Below are positions 24,301 through 34,900 of a stretch of DNA of 64,000 bases, piece by piece (position 1 is the first letter of the stretch; the number at the start of each line of letters is the position of its first letter). The stretch is from Trileptium ribeirensis (Eukaryota > Nematoda > Enoplea > Enoplida > Thoracostomopsidae). A model generated the notes under the pieces. The model did no database searches, was not told where the DNA came from, and was given only the letters and a program-made list of their open reading frames with translations. A program made the position numbers and the translations under genes. The stretch covers positions 1-64,000 of the forward strand of contig JASANE010009921.1 of assembly GCA_030248225.1 (NCBI GenBank). The letters are read 5' to 3'.

Positions 24301-27300
24301 CCAACTCGGTAACAGAGTATGGCTTACGCAGTACTTAGGGTATGCTTGGCTAACATAAATTGCGTCAAGCACCCGCTAGTGCGCTTGTAAACTTGGTAAA
24401 CCAGTCTAAATTGAAGTAAACTAACGTTATCTGCAACGTAGCTAGAAACTGCTTTCTTGGCAAAGAACTGTATTTATTGAAACTGTGCGAGCAGCATCAC
24501 AGTGTGTCTCATTTATAGCATTCTGATTAGAAAGTTATCGTCATTATCATCTAACTTACGGTCACTGTTTGTCCAAAACTTATGGGCACTAGCCTAAACA
24601 GTGTCCCTGACCACTGATCAGAAAATTACCTTCTATCTATTATTTTCTCTTAGAATCATATAAACCAATAATTTCAAGCTTCCTACAGAAGAACATGTAA
24701 CAAACGTATGTGTAGTGAAGGAAGGCGACTGGAGACAGCGAAAGTGTGTATTCTACGCTCCCAGCTTTGTAAGCACATTCGATTTGACGCAGTATACGCA
24801 ATGGTGTATAGTGGAAGACATTTTTTGCTCTGAATGTCCAAACCGACATATTTGATCGATAAATAAACATTATTAGTTTCCTCAGTCGCTTTAAAGTTTC
24901 AGAAAATCAATAATACCATCGCAATACATTAAGTTTAATGTAAACGTAATTTTTAATGCATTTTAAATCCACTATACCTTCATTTCTTCCATCATGTGTT
25001 TTACTATATATAAATTTCGAAGACCAGGTTCCGGTTCCGGATCCGGTTTAAATGGACGGTTCCAGTTGCTGGTTCCGGTAAATTTCGGTTCCGGTTATTC
25101 TCTGATATATATGTATATATAGTATATATATAGCTGGTAACTCTGAATATATATACTAGTGAAACTCGATTGCTAGCCAGAATTCGAGTGGTGAGAACAA
25201 TCTCCCGAAGCAGAAGTGTGAAAAATATATGCCACACAATATTCTTGACAGTCGCAATGAGGTTGTCGGCCCAGAAAACCCATATCCGACACTAAAACCA
25301 ACAATAAACACACATTCAGGTGCTTTTCCCACGACTTGTCACCAAAAATTTCGAAAACGTCATTTTTTATGTCAAGTATGAACAAGAAGTCTAAAAATAT
25401 TTGCCCAATAATATTTTTAACACTTGCAATGAGTTTATCTGCCAGAAACCCATATAAGACACTAAACACAACAAAAACACACATTTAGGTGCATTTCCCA
25501 CGACTTTTCACCAAATATAAAATTTTGCGCCAATTATAAGCTTATAGACTCCAGATTGGGAAGTAGTTGAAAAACTTATTATATATCTTTGGAAAGCCCT
25601 GGTAAAGCTACATGGAATAGGCCTATTAGTAGCGGATTCCTTGTTTACTTATTGAGAAAAGTCGCAAAAACTGTAGGGGTGCCCGAAAAATGGGCCAAAA
25701 TGACGTCATTTTGCCCCATAACTTTACCCACGAGAAAAAATTCAAAAATCGGGCCCGTCACTACACCTAAATCGACCGCTGCGGTTCGAATGAGCTATCT
25801 TGCATCAAAATCCGCCCAACTGTTATCGAAATCCAGGTGCGACACACAGACAGGACCTCCTCAACCCCCCTCCAAAGCCAAAATTGAAAATTGGCGTTCC
25901 ATCGCTCGCGAGTGGAATGAGCTCGCTTCGCTCGCTCATTTCACTCGAATTCAATAATTATGTTATAACATGATTACTTTTTGAGCTAGCACATTTTTTA
26001 AATTTGCCTAAAGTTGCCACATTTACTCTGTTAATCCATTTTAGCTTCAGTGCTCATGTTTCTTCATTTCCAAGGAGAGACATTTTATATTGGGGGAATA
26101 TAGAATTATCATACCGAACCATAACAATGCAATATCATCTGAGGATACCTGGGTACATTGAGAAAGTGTATGACTTTGTCAACCACCATGTATGCACAGG
26201 ATGACTAGCACCGGGGAAATCGGAAGACGTGAGAAAAAGCAGGAATTTCAAAGTAGCTAGTGCAAAAAATAGTAAGACGGAGCTAAATATTTAAAAAACC
26301 GGGGATCTTTCAAATAGTTTTTTTGCAACGTCATTTAGATTTGTTTGTACTAGTGGACTTCATGTTCGGGCTAGTGGAGCCATTTGGCCGTTCAGAACTT
26401 GTGGGTTGGTGGGTCTGCTAGACTGTCATTATTTATGCTTTTATTATTATGCTGGCAAAATTCTTTTTTGCTTTTATTACATATATATGTACATTGTACA
26501 TTTAGATATATTTTGTTCTACATAATGACTAGATGACAAGCTCGCCTTTCCATTATGGGGTGGGAAATTCCCCATACTAGACCATGCCTCGACCGCAAGC
26601 GCCAAAATCACACCATGTTCTCTCACCCCACTCCAGAAAACCCCATGTTTGATATTGATCAGAACGCACATGAATAAAATACGAATTGTGCAAGACTTTT
26701 TATTATCTTTTGTGTAATTTATTAAGGTACGTAGTAGCGACACCTAATAATGCCATCAATGTCGAAAATAACGATATCTAACCAAGAACGAGACACAATT
26801 ATGCAAAAAACAGCAATAAATTGAAATTTTGTCTCCGCCGCTGAAAATTTTGCCTCGAGAATGATCGGGGGGGGGGGGGTCGCGGAACCCTCTCCCACGC
26901 ACATTTTATGGCGAATATAAAGCCGAGTTATACATCCACAACCAGCCAGCGGAATATAAGTCTTGAGTACATTTGGAAAAGGAACCGTTGAAGCGCCTGT
27001 GTTCCTGTTCCATAATTTAATTCTCAGCTTTGATACATTTTTCGATGTCATTTTGCTACAACCCCGAACGAAATGAACAATGTGGACGCGGTGTTTATGC
27101 GCTATATGCTGGTATGTCTTGCGGTGCGCCCCATCGAGACGCTTGGTTTTGTGGAGTGATGATATAATGAATGTTACTTTTGAAATGTTGCCGACTGAAA
27201 CCTCCGGCCCTGCGGAGGGGAGTTAGGGCGGCTTTAAGGTGGATCCTCTTCTTCAATGGAACTGTAGCCATCATTGAGAGAATGAAGATTTTGCGCAAAC

Positions 27301-30300
27301 AGATAAATTTTAAAGCAAAACCGGAGGCTTTTCTGTCACAAAAAAACCCGAGGATTTCATATTTAGTTATCGCTGGTGATCTTGTATGCACCAAAGTAAT
27401 GTAGATAGTACTCCCTCACTCCACGATCGTCTTATATTTTAGGCTTAATTATAATTATTAGGATTTTCAAAATAGGGATAGCTACAAAATGTGTAGCTTC
27501 CTTTTTCTATTTTCCTCCATTTCTGACCGGACTTTAATATTTGAGTCATTACTCGAGTTGTGGATTTTTGTTTGTTAAAGTTGAGCCGAACTGTTTTAGA
27601 TTCTTTGACGCCAGCTGTGTTGGATTTCAATTCGAAATTGCGTATTTTACATCCTCGAAAAATAAGACTTGACTCTATGAAGGCTTCGCTTGCCGACGAA
27701 TATGGCAAAGATGGATTTTGTTTGCTGAAGTGGGCATTGTTTAAGGTAATTATGGTCAATTAGCGCATATTTTTTTGTTTTTCTTGGACTGGTAATCTTG
27801 AATTTGGTGTATAGTAAGGGATAAAGTGAAATGTTGGTAAGTCGGGTAATGTGCTCGAGACAGTTTGCTGTCACGATGCCGGAGACAATAGAAATGCCGA
27901 AGTATATTAATGTACGGCTGGTATCAATGATTTTTTACGCAAACGAAAGTTTGGTCAATATATAATTGGAACGCAGCCTGATTGAGTTAGCAAAGTTACA
28001 AAAACAACGAAGGTACGTAATACTAATTACTTTGTGTTTCATTTTAAAAGATTGCTTAAGATGTGCTGTAAAAGTGAGAGACACGGCATAAATATTAGTA
28101 ATGTGTTACTTATATTCGAGTTTTTTAATCGCTATGGAATTATAACAGCTGGGTCTGGACGCAAATATTTTTACGTGGACCCAAAAAATTTTTGCTGGAG
28201 TCAGGGCAGTTTCAGATTCGGAAACACTTGGTTTACTAATAAATTTTATTAGATTTGCGTTTGCTTTGGATCATACATAATGAGAAATCTCTTCATAACA
28301 TAAATATATATCAACGTACTAATAAGCAGATTAACGCAGTCTAAAAAGATATACAAAATATAGTTAGCGTGCTGGAACTCCACAAACCGCAGATACTGTG
28401 CACCTGACAAAGGCGTAAACGAAATTTGGTCTTATATTTTGCAGTTGGAGGTGGTGTAAATTTTGTATGGCTATGTAATTACGTTTCTTTATATTCTGAA
28501 AATTAGTGCAAGTGTCATGCCAAAAATGGTAAATATGGACCCAGCGTTTAAGATCTGGATACAGGGTCTGTTTTGAAAAAATACCCTATAATTCAAGGGT
28601 TTTACGGTCGACGAACCCGATTTCCAAAATGTGCGTTTTATTTGTCTGATTGATTATATATTTCGTACAGGGCATCAAACATGGCCTATATGTAGGTATT
28701 TGTGAAGGCAATTAAACAAAATGATGATTTAAAAATGAGTAAACGCTCGCTCCGTTTCTCCCTCGACTGTGAGTTACTAGTTATGGAGTGTATCTGCGAA
28801 GCAATCAATACATACTGACATCGAAGTTCACTGCAGTTACTTCCCAAACAAATAACAACTTACCATTTCCTTATAGATTGGGTTTACAGCATTTTGTTTA
28901 CATTATGTAACGCATTTCAGTGGAGGGTATCCGCTAAGCAGTCAGTACATACTGGCATCGAAGTTCACTGCAGCGACATGCCCAAAAAACAACAACAAGT
29001 AACAACATTCCGAGCTGCTGTATATTTTTCCGAAGTATGTATTTTAAATTATATATTCACTTGTGTTGTGGGTTAATGTTTTACACTTTATCATAGGACG
29101 CCGAGTGTTGGAGCCAGACGTAGTAATTTTGGATAATGGCAAGTGCTCTCCTGCAGCGTATCATGTCAAGTTTTCTTCTAGTCGAACCGTATAACCTTTT
29201 ATCTCTCTAACCATAGCAACTATCACATGCAACCCGTCGAGTGTGACGCTCTGCAGTCCGGCCTTACAACCTCACTTTTGGTAGTGTTACGCTACCAATG
29301 ATAAAAGTTTGTTCAGTGATGCCAGACAACCGTCATAAACAGGGACGCTGGGTCGAAATGGATTGGGTTATACTCGCCGGGTTTGAATTGTGATTTTGAA
29401 GGGTATCAAACTCTGTTCATAATCATACGCTGTTGGTGCAACTAAAATCTGAATAATAGTTTTACAATCATAATATGCACCACTCGATCTGCTTAGGCTT
29501 AATTGAGCTATAGATCCACTTTTTGACATCAGCAGCACTAGTCGTTCAGTGACGTACTTGTTACCGGCTTTTGTTAAATTTGTTTTTGGACTATCGAAAC
29601 TGGAATAAGATAAAGAGAGATTTGGGTATAGGTGAATATTGTAGGAATGCAGCTAGGGAACCATAGAAAATTGCAAAAAACAAAAATGAAATTTATACGT
29701 TATATGTATAGTTGTATCGTCACATAATCAGTTTGCGACGTTTCTGGCGTTGTTTGCCCTGGTGAATAAATGGTATATAAGTTTTGTACAAGTTCTATTT
29801 TGCGCTGTCTACTTATGTGGCTGCGTGGACCCTGACAGCGATTTGTAATGGTCATGAAGAAATTTAGTCTTTTCCACAATCTAGACCCGATATTTCAAAG
29901 GTGCGACGGTTCTCGGTTGTGATGCAGTGGGTTCAAAAATTACTTAAGAGTCTGGAATTTGTGCTGAAATGTAAGCAAGACAAAAGTGCGCGGGAGGGCT
30001 TATGGCTGCAAGGAGAAATTTTTTATGTGGTAAAATCATGTTCTGCTGCCGCCTGCATGAGCTTGGACGATCCTATGGGAGAAATCGCTAAATTTTAGGT
30101 GTTTGTACCTTGGAAAATCAAGATTAGCTGTTCAGAGTTCACCGTTGTTTTAGGTCATTCCTGGTCAGCCGGAGAAGCAATTCTATTATTATTCAGCGAC
30201 ATTGGCAGAGGCTGCTGAAATTTATTATGATCTTTGCGATCGATATATGGCAAAACCAAAATCTCGACGAATTTTTGTTCCAAATAGCGCTTGTTGCTCG

Positions 30301-30315
30301 ACACAATTGGCGAAT
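21100..30315 (+). CDS. PARP4-like: PARP4-like (vault PARP) gene, N-terminal part, five exons
   Basis: Five exons (21100-21321, 23452-23683, 27600-27745, 28921-29034, 30154-30315) join into 292 open codons. Intron phases match at each junction (0, 1, 0, 0) and every junction has GT-AG. Residues about 36-137 form a BRCT fold split by intron 1: AHGGTISFVLN, then CSYHVVF, then GIQVIRAQFVLDSV. Residues 190-292 align without gaps, by eye, to the human PARP4 segment after its BRCT domain (WALFKWRV.., GIEVHCS.., AEIYYDLCDRY..). Human PARP4 has about 1,700 residues, with BRCT, PARP regulatory and catalytic, VIT and vWA domains and a vault-binding tail. It modifies vault proteins with ADP-ribose. The later domains are not seen in this window, so this is a partial gene or an N-terminal fragment. 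The start is chosen because an in-frame TGA lies three codons upstream and no later Met exists in exon 1. Recalled alignment only; no search was run. Confidence 0.7.
21322..23451 (+). other. Intron 1 of the PARP4-like gene
   Basis: 2.1 kb, donor GTACGT and acceptor TTTTTTACTGATTTTAG. It contains a 36-bp tandem duplication (21889-21960). No other coding segment is recognised; open frames at 21545-21760 and 22793-23011 have no family resemblance. Confidence 0.6.
21889..21960 (+). repeat. 36-bp tandem duplication
   Basis: GAAGAATACCAGTGTTACTA and the following bases occur at 21895 and again at 21931, an exact period of 36 bp with one or two differences at the left edge. Two copies only. Confidence 0.9.
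23452..23683 (+). CDS. PARP4-like: PARP4-like exon 2 (second half of BRCT)
   Basis: Starts TGT TCC TAT CAC in phase 0 and ends CAA G before the donor GTGAGAT (23684), phase 1. It encodes CSYHVVFDDAP, a Ser/Lys-rich insert, and GIQVIRAQFVLDSVAAG, the BRCT strand-helix pair in which the usual Trp is replaced by Phe, followed by LLPTNDYLC as the end of the domain. The phase-1 end is met by the phase-1 start of exon 3. Confidence 0.7.
23945..25104. mobile_element. hAT-like non-autonomous element
   Basis: The left end is CAGGGAGTAACGGCG (23945). The reverse complement of the right end is CAGAGAATAACCGGA, ending at 25104; ten of the first 13 positions match and the CAG...CTG termini are typical of hAT elements. 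Both sides are flanked by ATATATAT (23937-23944 and 25105-25112), an 8-bp target duplication, although AT repeats surround both ends. Near each end are several CCGGAACCGG / CCGGTTCCGG repeats, plausible transposase binding sites. The interior has no transposase frame. Confidence 0.65.
25205..25525 (+). repeat. About 170-bp tandem duplication, diverged
   Basis: Two copies, about 25205-25355 and 25379-25525, share AGAAACCCATAT, GACACTAAA, ACACACATT.AGGTGC and TTTCCCACGACTT.TCACCAAA in the same order. They differ at about one position in six. Confidence 0.75.
25696..25713. promoter_or_regulatory. 18-bp perfect palindrome containing TGACGTCA
   Basis: CAAAATGACGTCATTTTG is its own reverse complement and contains the CREB/ATF consensus site. 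It lies deep in intron 2 of the PARP4-like gene. A regulatory role is only a possibility; it may be part of a repeat. Confidence 0.3.
25909..25947. repeat. Short hairpin with 14-bp arms
   Basis: CGAGTGGAATGAGC (25909-25922) pairs with GCTCATTTCACTCG (25934-25947) with one mismatch around an 11-base loop. Subterminal hairpins of this kind are found at the ends of some MITEs and Helitrons, but I found no matching end. Confidence 0.6.
26867..26879 (+). repeat. G13 homopolymer
   Basis: Thirteen consecutive G within a short GC-rich patch (26835-26900) that looks like transposon debris. The exact length may be a sequencing uncertainty. Confidence 0.8.
27600..27745 (+). CDS. PARP4-like: PARP4-like exon 3
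   Basis: Acceptor CTGTTTTAG at 27591-27599; the first two bases AT complete the split codon G|AT from exon 2. It encodes about residues 152-200 and ends LLKWALFK before the donor GTAATT (27746), phase 0. The last residues align in register with the start of the post-BRCT region of human PARP4 (VAKYNTLEK). An alternative acceptor at 27580 would break the phase. The middle (KLRILHPRKIRLDSMKASL) has no motif I recognise. Confidence 0.6.
27746..28920 (+). other. Intron 3 of the PARP4-like gene, holding a duplicate of exon 4
   Basis: 1.2 kb, donor GTAATT and acceptor ATTATGTAACGCATTTCAG. It contains the stop-containing exon-4 copy at 28784-28859, 137 bp upstream of exon 4 in the same orientation. 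No other exon is recognised. Confidence 0.6.
28784..28859 (+). pseudogene. Duplicate of PARP4-like exon 4 with an in-frame stop
   Basis: Starts TGG AGT GTA TCT GCG AAG and follows exon 4 (28921) codon by codon: W.VSAKQS.HT.IEVHCS is kept and then a TAA appears at codon 24 (28853-28855). About half of the differences in the first 18 codons are silent, suggesting selection acted before decay. A possible acceptor (TTACTAG, 28774-28780) would add one codon in phase 0; no clear donor follows. It is either a dead exon or a poison exon. Confidence 0.7.
28921..29034 (+). CDS. PARP4-like: PARP4-like exon 4
   Basis: 38 codons in phase 0, acceptor ACGCATTTCAG, donor GTATGT at 29035. It encodes WRVSAKQSVHTGIEVHCSD and then AAVYFSE. 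This lines up in register with human PARP4 residues GGQEAVVVELQCS and SSHFLLDD, a region between the BRCT and PARP regulatory domains. Exon 3 ends in the matching phase. Confidence 0.7.
29035..30153 (+). other. Intron 4 of the PARP4-like gene
   Basis: 1.1 kb, donor GTATGT and acceptor ACCGTTGTTTTAG. An open frame at 29901-30098 lies inside but has no domain and is not needed to keep the phase. Confidence 0.55.
30154..30315 (+). CDS. PARP4-like: PARP4-like exon 5
   Basis: 54 codons in phase 0 with donor GTAAGT at 30316. It encodes FYYYSATLAEAAEIYYDLCD and, further on, STQLAN. It aligns without gaps, by eye, to the human PARP4 segment with SEDASEYFENYIEELK and TQLASE. This is the last exon I can identify. 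The next should encode the start of the PARP regulatory domain but was not found before the LINE at 31.15 kb or after it up to 36.7 kb. Confidence 0.7.
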
Positions 30316-31149
30316 GTAAGTAAAAATTTCATCTCAAACCATGTCTTGGCTTTCGCATTTCGGGAACGAAAGTATTACTTCACACTTCGCTTCGAATAAG
30401 GATTTTTGTAAACGTAACTAGAAGACTTTTTTGGTAGTGGTCAACTGTGAAAAAATAATTTTTGTTAGTGTGTGTCACGCATAACTCATTACTGAGTCAA
30501 TGGATTTTCGAATTTTTGCGCGTAGTACAATTTAAATAAACATATATCCTGTGACTATGTTGTTGCAGTGATTGTTCTGCACAGATTAGAAACATTGTGA
30601 TTTTGGCCATGTGACGGCGCTTGAAATTTTAAGTATTGGTTTGTTCCCAACGCATCGAATTATAAGCTGAATTCTCACAAGAACAGTTATAACTGTTCTA
30701 TTTAGAGTTTCTGTCAGATCACATTTTTTGAGATGTGAGCAAAAGTTTATGTATAGAATTCCAAAAAATGTTATGTGCAAATTTTTGACTAAATTTGACT
30801 AACGTCCTCAAATTGGGCAGTGGCGGAGCCCAAACATCTTGGGCGTGCTCTGGAAAAACTAATGCACTCCTGGCAGAATTTTGAGCTTGCCATGGCACAA
30901 TGCCCAATGGTAAAAATTTTTACTCCTCCGGTAAAACACCCCAGGTTAGCGGAAATTCTTGACAGAAAATTTACAGACATTTATACACAATAACAATTCG
31001 CTTAACTTTGCCGTTTTGTTCAATCAACAATTGAATCAATAATAATTTTTTGTTTGTTTCATTTACATTGGTGACGTCATCTTAACATTTTAACACTGCC
31101 AGTCATCAACACATCGACGGGATTGTGTCCATTTTCGAACCTAAGTGAC
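30316..31149. other. Presumed intron 5, first part
   Basis: AT-rich. At 30818 the sequence CAGTGGCGGAGCCC resembles the left end of hAT elements, but no matching right end or target duplication is visible. No exon is recognised. Confidence 0.4.
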
Positions 31150-31184
31150 TATTTTTGCTTTTCGAGCACATTTTTTGGCTCATT

Positions 31185-32032
31185 ATGGTACGGGGTAGGA
31201 CATCTGTCTCTAAGCCATGCTTCTGTGGTTCGGACGATCATGGGGCAACGATTCAATGCACCAAATGCAAAGCATTCATGCGTTGCGAATGCTTAGGACT
31301 CACTGTGTCGGAAATAAGTTCGGTGATCAACGACAAACCTACAAGCTATATCTACAAGGTCTGCTATCCAACGCTATCGGACCAAGATCTACAATCCTTC
31401 GCGGGCCTAAGCAGCAACGAGAATGTCTACTATTACGCGGATCAGGCGGCGGTTCGTGCAGTTCCGGCATCTTCTGTCGCGCATGCTTCAATTGCTCCGG
31501 AGCAACTCTCGCAGATCATCCAGGCTGCCACGGCTGCGGCGGTGAAAGCGGCAATGGAATATACGGAGGAAGTCATCGAGCGGCGCGATAAGCGGAAGAA
31601 TTTGGTTGTTGTTGGCGTACCTGAGAGGGAACCAGATAAGGCCTCCCACTACCGTGTGGACCTCGCGATGATTCAAAAGTACTGTGACACTTTAGAGATT
31701 GATCCAGGATCTGTCAAAAAACATTGAGAGATGGCAAGAACAAAGGATTCAGGGTTATAAAAGTGGTATTCGAGGACGGCTGCGGGCACCAGAGAATGGA
31801 ATTCCTCAAAAATGCGAAAGGCACGTGTTTTGATAAGGATCCTAGCTTCAGGGGCTTAAAATTTACTCCATTTGTGCGGTTTGATTTTACATTCAAGCAA
31901 CGTCAGGAGGACCAAAAACTACGGGACGAATTGAAGAAGTTGCGTGAAGTGGGGCGTGATGTGATTATCCGGAACGGCAGAATCATCGACCGGCCTGTGC
32001 GAGATCAAAATCCTGACCAGGGAAACGAGTGA
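31185..32032 (+). pseudogene. CR1-like LINE ORF1 (PHD-finger RNA-binding protein)
   Basis: Starts MVRGRTSVSKPCFCGSDD. Residues about 12-60 make a PHD-type finger (PCFC..IQCTKC..MRCECLG..YKVC). Residues about 100-130 are Ala-rich, and KRKNLVVVGVPE (about 145-155) opens the RRM-like domain usual in LINE ORF1 proteins. The frame stops at 31725-31727 after SVKKH and resumes in another frame at about 31724, running to the TGA at 32030-32032 with a Lys/Arg/Glu-rich C-terminus (QRQEDQKLRDELKKLREVG). One frameshift is thus the main break. ORF2 follows with little or no gap. Confidence 0.7.
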
Positions 32033-32089
32033 CTTTCGATCAGAATGGATCAAACTTGGATTCGGACGCCCGAAGTAAGAAAGGTGATA

Positions 32090-34900
32090 GTGATGGTATT
32101 CGAATGCCATTTTTTTTGTTGAACGCTCAAAGCATTTGCAATAATATTGTTGAACTGATGTATTTTATTAATATTCATGCAATTGGTATATACTGTGTTT
32201 GTTCGTGGCTCACATCCGCGATAAGAGGTGGTTTTTTCGGAAATTTTGAAGAAGTTTAATTTGGAGCGTTGTGATGATTGTGTAAGAAGGGGGCCAGGAG
32301 GGGGTGTGCTCTTTTTGATCCCGAGAACACTGAAGTACACATTTATCGACAACCTAGTGAATGAGTACTTCGAGCTTACGTGTATTGATTTGGCGACGTC
32401 GGAAAGAAAACACCAGGGTAATTTTGTGTTATCGCTCTCCCACCCCAGACCGACTAAAGTCGACCACAAGCTTGATTTCTACATTAGTTCGGTTATGTAG
32501 CTTTGAGGGACCTATAGTTTTATTGGGAGACTTCAACTATCCTGGAATTTCGTGGTAAAATCCTCACTCCGCAAACCATGCGTTGACTGACTTTATCTAT
32601 TTCATTGAAGATCACGGCTTCATACAGGAGGTCGTTGGCCCAACCCACAAAACGGCAACACTTTAGACTTGGTCTTTTGCAACGAACCTAACCTTTATAC
32701 GCATCTGTATCAAATGGAAAGCTTGTATTTCAGTAACCATATTGGCCCTTTTGTTCTTGGAAAAGGACAAAAAATGAGCTAAAAAATTTTCTAAAACAGA
32801 TTTCCACAATTTCAACATATTTTTGAATTCCTTTGACTGGAACCATGAGCTTGATGAATTAAATTGTGAATCAAAGTGGCTCAAAGTGCTTGCAGCTATA
32901 CAAATTGGAATAAGTAGATTTGTGCCTCCATGCAATCTGCGAAATCACAAATTTCCTTGGTCTGCAGAATCTCACAGATTGCATGTCCGGCAAAGAAGTT
33001 TACACCGGATCTGTAAACGACTAGGCACCGACCAGAGCCACCAAAAATGGAAGGCAGGTTCTAAAATAGCTTGCGACAGGAAAAGGGCAGATTATTACAT
33101 ATATAAAACTACAATGCTCGAAAACATAAATTCGAAAACATTTTGGAACATTGTGCAAGGAAAATTCAAAGTGAAACCGGATATTCCGTGCCTAAGGCTC
33201 CAAGAGGGACAAATTTTGACCGATTTAAGAGAAAAAGCTGAGGCATTTAATCGATACTATTCATCTGTTTTCACGCGAGATAACGGCTCTGCTTTGAATT
33301 TACCGCGGATGTCATTTTAAATGAGTTTGCTGTAGATGAAGACCTAGTTCGTCGATCAATTCTAAATCTGGCTAGTAAAAAGAGTTTTGGTGTAGACGAA
33401 ATTCCACAATTTCTTTTGAAAGAGCTGACAGAAAGTCTTCTTGTACCTATAACAGAAATTATTGAAACATCGGTGGAGAGCGGGACCGTGCATTCGTGCA
33501 TAAAACAGTCGAAAATTACGCCCGTGTTCTAAAAAGGATCACTGTCAAAACGAGAAAACTACCGACCGGTAGCACTTTTACCTGACTTAGGCAAAATTCT
33601 CGAAGAAATTGTGAAATTGAACATAAATGATTTCTGTGAACGGAATCGTATCATATCAGCCCAACAATATGGCTTTAGGAAAGGTCGTTCGTGTGCTACT
33701 CAAACGTTAATATGCTTAAATCAGTGGACTAAAGCATTACACAAACGGAAAAAAGAAGACATTTTTACTTGGACATATCTAAAACTTTTGATACTGTTTC
33801 CCATCCGAAATTAATAGAAGTACTTGGTTGCGCAGGAATTGCCGGTCGCGCTATTGAGTGGGTAACAAGTTACCTATTCAATCATTCTCAGTTTGTGTTT
33901 TTAGATGGCGAAAGGTCGGACGTGTTACCAATTGGGTCGGGTATACCGCAAGGCGGCAAGCTGGGGCCGTTGTTGTTTTCTATGTTTGTCAATTAATTGC
34001 GCGATGCAGTCAAATATTGCGGCGTAAAAATGTTCTCAAACGATGCAAAACTTTCCTTCGCTTTTGAAAATCCTAATGATACTGCTTTTCCTGAAAATGA
34101 TCTGTAGAACATTTTTGAATGGTCCAAAAAATTTCAGTTAAATCTGTCATATGCTAAGTGCGCTGTTTTGCATTTGGGACGACAAAACCCGAAAAAGGAG
34201 TATTTTATCGATGGAAATTCAATACCTTCGGTGGATAAGTTCAGAGATTTAGGATTTATGATAACTGAAAATCTGAAATTTTCCGTCCATATTTCGAATG
34301 TTAGTAGGGAAGCCGAACAAACGGTGTGTTTCTTAACCGATCGTTTCTGTCAACTAAGATCGAGGTACTTGTCTCGATATATAAATCATGCATAAGACCG
34401 AAGCTTGAAAATTCAACTCAAGTTTGGAATCCCTATCTATTGGGAGACATAAAAAACTTGAAAGTGTACAAAAACTGCTCACAAAGCGACTTCCTGGGTT
34501 AAGGGAATTACCTTATGCAAATCGATTGGAGATTGCAAAGTTTGAGTTATTAGAATTGAGATGATTGCGTTTTGATCTACACATGGTATACAAAATCATT
34601 CATGGGTTGGTTGATATACCATTCGATTCAATGTTCGAGTGGGCACCCTACGCCACAACTCGGTCAAATAGATATAAGCTCGCAAAAAATCGATATAATC
34701 TCGACTGTCGTAAACAATTTTTCTCCATCAGGGTAGTGAATCCTTGGAACTTTTTACCGTAAAATCTGGTGTCTTCACCTAGTCTGGCTGTGTTTAAGCA
34801 ACGATTATTGACAGTGAATCTGTCTAGGTTCCTTAAAGGGGGAAAATTAGCGGTCCATTGGACCCATTCCCTTCTTGCCATGCCCTATCTATTAATGCAC
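32090..34900 (+). pseudogene. CR1-like LINE ORF2 (endonuclease and reverse transcriptase, broken)
   Basis: Endonuclease pieces are FFLLNAQSICNNIVELMYF (about 32105), RVILCYRSPTPDR (about 32420) and IVLLGDFNYPGISW (about 32515-32556, the conserved GDFN). RT pieces are ISAQQYGFRKGRSCATQT (about 33655), YLDISKTFDTVSHPKL (about 33765-33815, motif A), GSGIPQGGKLGPLLFSMFVN (about 33937-33996, motif B) and motif C at 34032-34043, which reads F-S-N-D instead of FADD. The C-terminal domain includes NSIPSVDKFRDLGFM and RVVNPWNFLP. There are at least five frameshifts or stops (near 32260, 32558, 33320, 33770 and 33997). It is inactive. Confidence 0.75.

Larger units (their letters stand above)
23684..27599 (+). 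other. Intron 2 of the PARP4-like gene
   Basis: 3.9 kb, donor GTGAGA and acceptor GAACTGTTTTAG. It holds a hAT-like MITE (23945-25104), a 170-bp tandem duplication (25205-25525), a GC-richer block with palindromes (25680-25950) and a G13 run at 26867. Open frames near 25589-25957 and 27095-27404 show no domain. Confidence 0.6.

Noticed and set aside
25589..25957. 122-codon frame in intron 2
   Set aside because: Covers palindromes and C-rich repeat-like sequence, with no domain and no splice context.
29901..30098. An extra PARP4-like exon
   Set aside because: No similarity to the expected region, and exons 4 and 5 already join in phase and align without a gap.
30818..30960. hAT insertion beginning CAGTGGCGGAGCC
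   Set aside because: No right end or target duplication found; kept only as a remark.
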